From Planctomycetota bacterium (GTDB lineage: Bacteria > Planctomycetota > Planctomycetia > Pirellulales > Pirellulaceae): a stretch of DNA of 10,608 nucleotides. A program made the position numbers and the translations under genes. Below, piece by piece: positions 1 through 5,413 of the stretch (its first letter is position 1; the number at the start of each line of letters is the position of its first letter). The stretch lies in contig JAJRVM010000052.1 in the NCBI GenBank assembly GCA_024277285.1, positions 1 through 10,608 on the forward strand, written 5' to 3'. The notes under the pieces were generated by a model. The model did not search any database. It worked only from the letters and a program-made list of their open reading frames with translations, and was not told where the DNA came from.

Positions 1-17
1 CATGGACCGTTCTGTTC

Positions 18-118
18 TTTTTTGCCCATCATTTTCTTTGCCCTCCAAGGAGCACCACCAGACGCGTCGTCCATGAGCGCAACGGGAGAGAAGGGCAAAG
101 AAGATGACGGGCAAAAAA
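18..118. repeat. Long imperfect inverted repeat
   Basis: The left arm (18-46) and the reverse complement of the right arm (90-118) match at 26 of 29 positions, around a 43-base centre (47-89). Each arm contains two T-rich GCCC blocks, TTTTTTGCCC and TTCTTTGCCC on the left, so the arm itself is internally repetitive. Transcribed, it would form a long hairpin. It may be a small non-autonomous mobile element or a dispersed intergenic repeat. No flanking target-site duplication was identified, and the element could begin before the window. Confidence 0.7.
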
Positions 119-364
119 CAGCGCGCGGTGGAACGTCTTCCGATCAGGTGGCCGTTTGCCATTCTTCGAGCTAATCGAGCGAAAACTCGGGCCAAAAAGC
201 GTCACGTCCGCGATGAACCGTTACCGGCTGTTGAACAGCCGGCGCCCCCTCGTGCCCAATCGACAGAGGGTATTCTGCAGCAGCGGTTCGCCCAGGGAGG
301 CCGACTCCCGGGTGTTCCCAAACGGCGTCAAGCCTGCAGGTTAGCCAAATTGTCAGACACCTAA

Positions 365-535
365 TCCGGACGAGGCGTCCGCCGATCTGCGTTTCGGCAC
401 ACTGAATCTGCCGATGCATCACACGAGCTCCGAACGCCGCTCGCCGTATTGCGAACGGAAGTGGAAGTCGCAATGTTCAGTGAGCCAGGTCGCGGCGTGA
501 CCTGCATCGTCGCGTTTCCAGTTCACGGCGACTAA
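365..535 (+). pseudogene. Relic of a sensor histidine kinase (HisKA H-box)
   Basis: The frame between two TAA stops (362-364 and 533-535) contains ADASHELRTPLAVLRTEVE at about 410-466. This is an almost ideal dimerisation and phosphoacceptor motif of two-component sensor kinases, with the phosphorylated histidine at 422-424. What precedes it in frame (SGRGVRRSAFRHTES) only loosely resembles the usual linker, and what follows loses the match at once. There is no HAMP domain, no N/G-box ATPase domain, no start and no membrane segment. It is therefore read as a remnant of a deleted or degraded kinase gene rather than a functional small protein. A neighbouring response regulator was not seen. Confidence 0.7.
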
Positions 536-554
536 AAACGAGGCATCGCGGCAA

Positions 555-1301
555 CTATCCACATCCTTCTGGCAATGCTTCTGCAAACGCGCGGCCCAAT
601 GCCGATCGCGCGTTTGCCTTGATTTCATCGAGAGTCTCGTGCTCCACGATCCTTTGGTCTTCCAGTACGGCCAGTGAATGGCACAGGCCGCGCACCTCCG
701 TCGGATCGTGCGTCACGAGGATGATACCAAATCCTAGTTCGGCTCGGAGCCGGGCAATTTCTCGCAAGACCGACTGTTTGGTCATCAGGTCGAGACCACC
801 CATCGGTTCATCGAGCAGCAATAGTTTGGGCTGCATCGCCAAGGCACGCGCCAGCGCTGCGCGTTGTTGCTGACCACCCGATAACGTGCCGGGCCGGCGT
901 TTGGCCAGATCCGCAATCCCACAGAGCGACAGTGCTTGCACGATACGATCCCAAGCCTGCTTTCGGGGCAAACGGAGTCCAGAAAGTCCCAAGCGAACGT
1001 TACCGGCAACGGTAAGATTCGGCCATAAGGCCAAGTCTTGGAACAGCATCGCAATGCCACGACGGTGGGGCGGAACCAGTAGGCGACCGGCGCGCGTTGC
1101 CGACTCACCAGCGATCGACACCTCACCACGCTCGGGCAGTTCCAAGCCTGCGATCACACGCAGCAAAGTGGACTTGCCGCTGCCCGAGCTACCCAAGAGG
1201 GCGACCGACTCGCCTTCCGCCACGGTCAGGTCCGCGCCGCATAGCACTAGATGACCACCCAGGCGACAGTCGATCCCTTTGCACGTAACCACGTCGCTCA
1301 T
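555..1301 (-). CDS. ABC transporter ATP-binding protein (ferric-iron/thiamine importer type)
   Basis: This 248-residue protein is the cytoplasmic ATPase that powers the importer encoded with the two upstream genes. All nucleotide-binding motifs are visible: Walker A GSSGSGKST at 37-45, Q-loop glutamine 88 (LFQDLALWPNLTV), signature LSGGQQQR at 140-147, Walker B LLLLDEP at 160-166 and H-loop histidine 198. It stops soon after the ATPase core, so it lacks the C-terminal TOBE regulatory domain of FbpC or PotA (about 350 residues) and is closer in size to ThiQ. I place the start at 1301, not at the upstream in-frame start at 1364. The ATG at 1301 has an AAAGGAG site 6 nt upstream, and ATGA overlaps the permease stop, which suggests translational coupling. 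The substrate cannot be read from this subunit. Confidence 0.92.
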   Translation of the reverse strand: MSDVVTCKGIDCRLGGHLVLCGADLTVAEGESVALLGSSGSGKSTLLRVIAGLELPERGEVSIAGESATRAGRLLVPPHRRGIAMLFQDLALWPNLTVAGNVRLGLSGLRLPRKQAWDRIVQALSLCGIADLAKRRPGTLSGGQQQRAALARALAMQPKLLLLDEPMGGLDLMTKQSVLREIARLRAELGFGIILVTHDPTEVRGLCHSLAVLEDQRIVEHETLDEIKANARSALGRAFAEALPEGCG

Positions 1302-2854
1302 GCGCCGCTCCTTTTCCAAAGACGAGGAAGTTGCGAAGCCAGAACAAGCATAGCGACCACACATGCCAGGTAGAGTAAGCAGAGTGACGCGACCAGGCCT
1401 TCGGGACTGTTGGCCATCACCGTAAAAATCGCGACCGGCAACGACTGCTTACCGGCCGGTTGCAGGAAATGCGTGGTGGTGATATCGGCTGCGGCCAGTA
1501 CCATGACCAGCAACAAGCTAACCACAATCGCCGCCACTAAGTTCGGCAAGATTACGCGCCCAAGCATGCGAATCGGTGTCACGCCGTGAACACGTCCCGC
1601 GTCCGTCCACGACGGTGACATGCTGCCCACGGCGCGCATCATGCCGACCGTCGCCACGGGCAGGAAACGCAGGCCCAAGACGAGCGCGACGGTCAGGTTG
1701 CCACGCAACAGCCATTCGAACTGGACCGGCGCATAGGTTGCCAGTCGACTTACTCCAATCCCGGCTAGTGCCGGTGGGATCGCAAGGATCGACAGCAAGA
1801 CCGCCAGCGTAACGAGTCGTCCACGCGGCCAATGGGCCGTTGCCAACGCAAGACAGGTGGCCAGAATGACTGCAATCAACCCGGCACCGCCGGTGAAAAT
1901 GAGCGTTGTGCCAGCGGTAGCAGCTACTTTCTGCGCAGCGCGTCGGAACATTGGGTTGTGAACCGCGGGCAGGCACAGGCCAAAGACGGGCAACAACGCT
2001 CCGACCGTGAGCGTAAGGCACAGTCCGGCCTGCGCCAGTTTACTGAGCACGGCATGTGGGTAAGGCAATGCCGGCCGCGTTTGTCGAGCCAAGATAGCGG
2101 TGGAAAGCGATCGTAGACCGACCAACAATAACGGTCCGATCAGCAATAGCACCAGTCCGGCTAGCAATAAGCACTGTCGCCCCGCTAAGTCATAGTCGTG
2201 CCACGCAGAGAAACTGGTGCGGATCTCCGTCGCAACACTGCGCACACCGAAAATCAATGGGGCGCCTGGTTCGGAGAGGCTGAGAATGCCGCCCAAGAGG
2301 GCAGCCAAGACCGCGACGGGAATACACACCCGCGCCGCAAGCTTGAGTACCTCTCGCTCGCCACCATGCAAACGCGCCGCGTCAATTTGCGATGCCGTCA
2401 GCGTCTGGCATGCCGCCCACGTCGCAAACAACGATAGTGGCACCGCTTGTAGCCCCAACACAAACACGCAGCCGACAAATCCATCCGGTGTCGGCAGCCA
2501 CCACAACCACTTAGCTGCCGTCAAGTTGCTCCAGCCAATGCAAGGCAGAAACGACGGCAGAAGAAGCGGGAATGATTGAAAGAGAAGCAATGCTCGTCGT
2601 GCGGGAAAGCGGTACAGCGCTGCCAGCAGGCCCGTTGGCAAGCCGATCGCAAGCGACAAGACCGAGACACTCATGCCCAGCCGCAGCGAACTGAATATCG
2701 CACGGCGAAACGCGTCCGAGAAAACGGGCTCGGTCGACTCCTGTGCCAGTGCGGAAAAGATCAGCGGCAGCGCGGGAGTGATCGCCAGGCAAAGCACCCC
2801 GCACACCAACCACCAACGTAACAACACCCGCACACGTTGCACCATCAGGCTCAC
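1298..2854 (-). CDS. ABC transporter permease, fused double-domain FbpB type
   Basis: This very hydrophobic 518-residue inner-membrane protein forms the whole transport channel. It contains two permease halves fused in tandem, as in FbpB and ThiP, with about twelve membrane segments. Visible ones lie near residues 12-35, 55-80, 87-107, 125-148, 177-200 and 227-250 in the first half, and from about 272 to 505 in the second. Each half has a cytoplasmic EAA-type coupling loop: DAARLHGGEREVLKLAARV after residue 157, and DAGRVHGVTPIRMLGRVILP after residue 417. The likely start is GTG at 2854, which overlaps the TGA of the binding-protein gene as GTGA. An ATG at 2845 (515 residues) is the alternative, and neither has a strong ribosome binding site, which fits coupled translation. 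Confidence is high for the family and low for the substrate. Confidence 0.9.
   Translation of the reverse strand: MSLMVQRVRVLLRWWLVCGVLCLAITPALPLIFSALAQESTEPVFSDAFRRAIFSSLRLGMSVSVLSLAIGLPTGLLAALYRFPARRALLLFQSFPLLLPSFLPCIGWSNLTAAKWLWWLPTPDGFVGCVFVLGLQAVPLSLFATWAACQTLTASQIDAARLHGGEREVLKLAARVCIPVAVLAALLGGILSLSEPGAPLIFGVRSVATEIRTSFSAWHDYDLAGRQCLLLAGLVLLLIGPLLLVGLRSLSTAILARQTRPALPYPHAVLSKLAQAGLCLTLTVGALLPVFGLCLPAVHNPMFRRAAQKVAATAGTTLIFTGGAGLIAVILATCLALATAHWPRGRLVTLAVLLSILAIPPALAGIGVSRLATYAPVQFEWLLRGNLTVALVLGLRFLPVATVGMMRAVGSMSPSWTDAGRVHGVTPIRMLGRVILPNLVAAIVVSLLLVMVLAAADITTTHFLQPAGKQSLPVAIFTVMANSPEGLVASLCLLYLACVVAMLVLASQLPRLWKRSGA
1308..1314 (-). promoter_or_regulatory. Ribosome binding site deciding the ATPase start
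   Basis: AAAGGAG lies 6 nt before the ATG at 1301, inside the last codons of the permease gene. It supports the 248-residue start over the 21-residue longer reading from 1364, which would run through the permease C-terminus. Confidence 0.8.
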
Positions 2855-3912
2855 TGATTCTCGTCAACCCACTGCTTGAGGAAGCCGCGTGATATCTCTT
2901 CCAACTTACCGGCAAGCGTGGCGTAATCGACCGCCATCGCCTTCAGTTCCGCGACCGACTTGAAGGGAAACCCCTCCGGCAATTCCACATCCCTGCGCAG
3001 CGGCATCTGCGCCGCCTCACTCGCAGCCAATGCTGCTTCAGTCGCGGGACGCAGCAAGTAGTCGATGAATTTCTTCCCATTCGCGCCGTTGGGCCCCTCG
3101 GCCACCAGCACTGCCGCATTCGGCATCACTAGTGTACCGAGCCCGTCCGCGTCGGGATAGACGAACCCAACCGGTTTGCCCTCTTGAATCGCTACGTTCA
3201 CATCGTCGGTATCCGTTAAGCCGATGGCAAATTCGCCGTTGACGACGCGTCGCCGCACTTCGCCATTGGACGATAATATCTTTACGTCATTGTCAGCCAA
3301 GGCTTGAAAGAACTTCTTTGCATCGGTGTCCCCTAACGCTTGAAACAAGGCTGCGGCGTGCATCGAAGTGGTTCCAAACAGCGGATTCGCGATACACGCT
3401 TTGCCCTTGAATCGGGCGTTGGCCAAGTCGTTTATCGAAGTCGGTTTCTGATCGTCCGGCACCAAATCCTTGTTGTAGATGATCACACGAGCGCGTGCGG
3501 AGAAGCAGGTCCAGTGGTGGTCCGAGTCGGAAAACTCCTCGGGCAGCCCTTTCGCGGCCGGCGAATCGTAAGCCGCGGAGACTCCCTTCGACTTGAGAAT
3601 CGCGGCGCGTACCGGATCACCGCTCCAAAACACATCGGCCTGCGGCCGACCCTTCTCGGCAATCAAGCGGTTGAGCAAGCCGGTACTCTTGGTCTCTTCG
3701 GTGTCGGGTACCAGATCCACGGCGATCCCCGTCTCCGTCTCGAATTGTTTGCAAATCGGCTCGGCAAACACTTCATCTACAGACGAGTAGACGACTACTC
3801 TTCCCGACTCACCTGACCCTGTCGTTCCCGATGTTGATGATTTCGCACAACCAGCGACTCCCACTATCGCGAACGTGGCAGCAAGTAATAAGACTTGCAA
3901 ACGAGCTTTCAT
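2851..3912 (-). CDS. ABC transporter substrate-binding lipoprotein, FbpA/FutA-like
   Basis: This 353-residue periplasmic binding lipoprotein is the first gene of the operon. A lipoprotein signal sequence ends in the lipobox VAGC with cysteine 22, followed by a Ser/Gly/Thr-rich linker to about residue 37. The rest matches the AfuA/FbpA family (COG1840): VVVYSSVDEVFAEPICKQFE near 39-58, ADVFWSGDP at 92-100, the ARARVIIYNK block near 139-148, and the C-terminal stretch near 280-310 including KKFIDYLLRP and MPLRRDVELPEG. Where FbpA and FutA carry the adjacent tyrosines that ligate ferric iron, this protein seems to read GLTDTDDVN (231-239), so the ligand may not be Fe3+. This alignment is by eye. 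The ATG at 3912 has AAGGAG 7 nt upstream. The gene leads an operon with the permease and ATPase. Confidence 0.88.
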   Translation of the reverse strand: MKARLQVLLLAATFAIVGVAGCAKSSTSGTTGSGESGRVVVYSSVDEVFAEPICKQFETETGIAVDLVPDTEETKSTGLLNRLIAEKGRPQADVFWSGDPVRAAILKSKGVSAAYDSPAAKGLPEEFSDSDHHWTCFSARARVIIYNKDLVPDDQKPTSINDLANARFKGKACIANPLFGTTSMHAAALFQALGDTDAKKFFQALADNDVKILSSNGEVRRRVVNGEFAIGLTDTDDVNVAIQEGKPVGFVYPDADGLGTLVMPNAAVLVAEGPNGANGKKFIDYLLRPATEAALAASEAAQMPLRRDVELPEGFPFKSVAELKAMAVDYATLAGKLEEISRGFLKQWVDENQ

Positions 3913-3919
3913 TCCTTCA

Positions 3920-3925
3920 CTCCTT
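3920..3925 (-). promoter_or_regulatory. Ribosome binding site of the ABC operon
   Basis: AAGGAG is spaced 7 nt before the ATG of the binding-protein gene. It is the strongest translation signal of the operon. The two following genes rely on stop-start overlaps. Confidence 0.75.
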
Positions 3926-3962
3926 CAGGCGTTTATTCTTTCGCCGCTTTTGAGGCAATGAT

Positions 3963-3975
3963 CGATTCGCAATCG
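3963..3975. promoter_or_regulatory. Operator-like palindrome upstream of the ABC operon
   Basis: CGATT, CGC, AATCG form a perfect 5+5 inverted repeat about 50 nt before the operon start. Its position suits a repressor or activator site, but such short palindromes arise easily by chance. It is not a Fur box: no GATAAT-type hexamers were seen. Confidence 0.25.
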
Positions 3976-3997
3976 GCTTCGTGCCTGCTGACAATTA

Positions 3998-4072
3998 GAA
4001 CCTGTCACAAAACCATCGGTAGGTCCCGCCAATACCGAACAAACCAAGCCCGTCATGTTATGTGACAAGTTC
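3998..4072. repeat. 75-bp MITE-like inverted-repeat element
   Basis: The left end reads GAACCTGTCACAAAAC (3998-4013). The reverse complement of the right end (4057-4072) reads GAACTTGTCACATAAC, a match at 14 of 16 positions. Inside lies a second small inverted repeat, TCGGTA (4016-4021) with TACCGA (4033-4038). The GAACCTGTC-type terminus recalls ends of IS5-family elements, from memory only. No transposase and no clear target duplication are visible. It sits 85 bp upstream of the ABC operon start, so it could also be a pair of operator sites. Confidence 0.5.
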
Positions 4073-4216
4073 GCGGTGTTCCCCAGCGTTCATTGGCGGT
4101 TCAACCATCTGCTCTGTGAACGCTTGCATTTCTACCACCATACCGGTTCTGGGGCGCTCGCATCCCAAGAACGTGCCTCGGTCGATGACCCTATACGGAC
4201 AGACTGGCGCCGAGCG
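4058..4216 (-). other. In-frame open extension after the DUF1080 stop
   Basis: Directly after the TGA of the DUF1080 gene, the same frame stays open for 52 codons to a TAA at 4058-4060. Within it, an ATG at 4141 would give a 27-residue peptide (MVVEMQAFTEQMVEPP, then MNAGEHRELVT) with no strong ribosome binding site. The last codons are the right end of the 75-bp inverted-repeat element. It could be chance, a relic, or part of a larger dispersed repeat. Function is unknown. Confidence 0.25.
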
Positions 4217-4909
4217 TCATTCTGTCGTTCCTTTCGCTTCAAAAATGGCAAACTCGGTAACGGCATCGGCCTTGGTCCATAGCCCTACTTTTCCCGGCTT
4301 GGTAAACGTACTATCCTTGCATTTCAGGATGTCCTTACCGTCCAGTTCGCATTCGATTGTGTTCCCTTCGCATTCGATCGTCAGCGTATGCCATTCGCCG
4401 GCCGGCACTTTCAGGCCTTCTTTGGTCGCCAGTTGTGTTCGCTTGCCATTAGCCACTTTGTAGAATCGGTAGTTATCTTCCAGCGGGTTCATGCGGGCAA
4501 CGTAGTAGTTGTTGGCATCTTGATATCGCCACACGATCCCACCGCCCTGATCGACCTTGCCTTTGACCGCTTTGAAACAAACCGTGACTTCGACGTCGCC
4601 ATATTTCGAGTCGGAGAGAACACAGAGGTTGAACATGCGTCGCGGACTCGCGGCCGTCTGCGCCAAGACGTAACCGGTCTTGGATGGTGACGTCTTGTCG
4701 GCAATCACTTTCCAGACACTACCTTCGCCCTGGCCTGTCTTGTCTACTTTCCAACCCTGAGGCACTTTGCCGAGGTCGGACTTGGAGAACTTGACGACCG
4801 TCGCATCGTCATCATCGGCTCGCGCGGCACTTGTGGTTGCAACCAGCGGCAACAACAAAGCCAATGCGCTCACAGAAACCAACCACCATCGCCAAAATGA
4901 ACGTGTCAT
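4217..4909 (-). CDS. Secreted 3-keto-disaccharide hydrolase/DUF1080-family protein
   Basis: This 230-residue exported protein has a Sec signal peptide (RSFWRWW, then a hydrophobic run to about residue 28, probable cleavage after ARA at 31). One beta-sandwich domain of the DUF1080/PF06439 type follows (about 38-226). Typical family features are VWKVIADKTSPSKTGYVLAQ near 65-84, the GGGIVWRYQDANNYYVARM stretch at 122-140, PLEDNYRFYKV at 142-152, AGEWHTLTIECEGNTI at 170-185 and the closing GKVGLWTKADAVTEFAIFEA (206-225). The fold is laminarinase/concanavalin-like. Some members hydrolyse 3-keto-glycosides, but activity here is inferred. The start at 4909 is chosen over 4987 because the signal peptide begins there and GGGAG lies 8 nt upstream. 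It is transcribed separately from the ABC operon, with a 304-bp gap. Confidence 0.85.
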   Translation of the reverse strand: MTRSFWRWWLVSVSALALLLPLVATTSAARADDDDATVVKFSKSDLGKVPQGWKVDKTGQGEGSVWKVIADKTSPSKTGYVLAQTAASPRRMFNLCVLSDSKYGDVEVTVCFKAVKGKVDQGGGIVWRYQDANNYYVARMNPLEDNYRFYKVANGKRTQLATKEGLKVPAGEWHTLTIECEGNTIECELDGKDILKCKDSTFTKPGKVGLWTKADAVTEFAIFEAKGTTE

Positions 4910-5111
4910 AGCACATTCTCCCTGCTCAATTGCCGGAATAGAGAAAGCTGCGACCGAAGGTTCCGGCGTAAGTCCGATCGGCAGCAAAAATCAAGTTGAG
5001 GCCCCCACACGGCTACGTTGGGACAGCACGACTGTACGTCCTGGATTGTTGTCCGTTTTGCACGAAGAGGCAAGCAAGCCAACGCTTACATTAGGGATTT
5101 CTAACAACAAC

Positions 5112-5139
5112 GTAGCTCGGGAATCTTTCCCGAGCATGG
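5112..5139 (+). repeat. REP-like hairpin, unit 1 (GTAG type)
   Basis: GTA is followed by a perfect 9-bp stem, GCTCGGGAA (5115-5123) with TTCCCGAGC (5127-5135), around a TCT loop, and then ATGG. A GTAG tetranucleotide at the 5' base of a palindrome is the hallmark of bacterial REP elements moved by RAYT (REP-associated tyrosine) transposases. No RAYT gene is in the window. Confidence 0.6.
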
Positions 5140-5257
5140 ATCAGGTTACCTCTTCTGGCAGCTTGCTATGGCCGATCGATTAAGCCGTGGGCGCGTTGCG
5201 GACTGCGTGTGTGTTGGCGTTTTGGCAATAGCGGGCTTCTTGCCGCTGGAACGCTTT

Positions 5258-5285
5258 CCATGCCGGGGATGGAATCCCCGGCTAC
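5258..5285 (-). repeat. REP-like hairpin, unit 2 (GTAG type, inverted)
   Basis: Read on the minus strand this has the same architecture as unit 1: GTA, a perfect 9-bp stem GCCGGGGAT (5282-5274) with ATCCCCGGC (5270-5262), loop TCC, then ATGG. The two 28-bp units share 21 positions. All three stem differences are compensatory (T-A to C-G, C-G to G-C, A-T to T-A). Opposite orientation within 175 bp resembles a bacterial interspersed mosaic element. Confidence 0.6.
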
Positions 5286-5321
5286 ATGTAACACAGCATA
5301 GGCTTGAGCAACGATGCCGGT

Positions 5322-5350
5322 TTCACAGTCGTGGCATGGCAAGATACAAT
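5322..5350 (+). promoter_or_regulatory. Sigma70-type promoter candidate for the fusion hydrolase
   Basis: TTCACA (5322-5327), a 17-nt spacer and TACAAT (5345-5350) match the TTGACA/TATAAT consensus at 5 of 6 positions each. The predicted start of transcription, near 5357, lies about 57 nt before the earliest start codon considered for the gene (5414). It is just downstream of the REP-like pair. Confidence 0.5.
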
Positions 5351-5413
5351 ACTATCACACGCGACGGTGCTGTTTAGCGACACGCCAACAAGCCTCGAGG
5401 ACTGACACCGCCA

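Larger units (their letters stand above)
1..554. other. Gene-poor stretch with repeat and gene relic
   Basis: No intact gene is supported between the left edge and the end of the ABC ATPase gene at 555. Short open frames exist, for example plus-strand 104-364 and minus-strand 171-473, but they overlap one another, have no clear ribosome binding site and match no family I recognise. The stretch holds the long inverted repeat at 18-118 and a short histidine kinase relic at 365-535. I saw no convincing hairpin-plus-T-run terminator for the ABC operon. The mix suggests a decayed, formerly coding region. Confidence 0.6.
4910..5413. other. Divergent intergenic region with REP-like pair and promoter
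   Basis: This gap separates the divergently transcribed DUF1080 gene (minus) and the fusion hydrolase gene (plus). It holds the ribosome binding site of the former (AGGGAGAA, 4916-4923), two REP-like hairpins (5112-5139 and 5258-5285) and a promoter candidate (5322-5350). Open frames crossing it, such as plus-strand 4767-5183, show no family resemblance. No obvious promoter was found for the DUF1080 gene. Confidence 0.6.

Noticed and set aside
104..364. Plus-strand 86-codon open frame, in the same frame as the kinase relic
   Set aside because: It shows no histidine-kinase features and no recognisable family. It begins inside the inverted repeat and ends in a stop before the H-box.
1302..1364. 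Longer start for the ABC ATPase, 21 residues upstream
   Set aside because: It would overlap the permease C-terminus by over 60 nt, while the ATG at 1301 has an ideal ribosome binding site and the normal family N-terminus.
3913..4216. Search for a Fur box before the ABC operon
   Set aside because: No GATAAT-type repeats are present; iron regulation cannot be claimed from the sequence.
4910..4987. Longer start for the DUF1080 protein
   Set aside because: It adds 26 residues in front of a clear signal peptide, and the internal ATG has a good ribosome binding site.
5011..5016. Another minus-strand GTAG, considered as a third REP unit
   Set aside because: The bases after it form no palindrome like the other two units.
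4767..5183. Plus-strand 138-codon open frame
   Set aside because: It is largely antisense to the DUF1080 gene and runs through a REP-like hairpin; the sequence resembles nothing.
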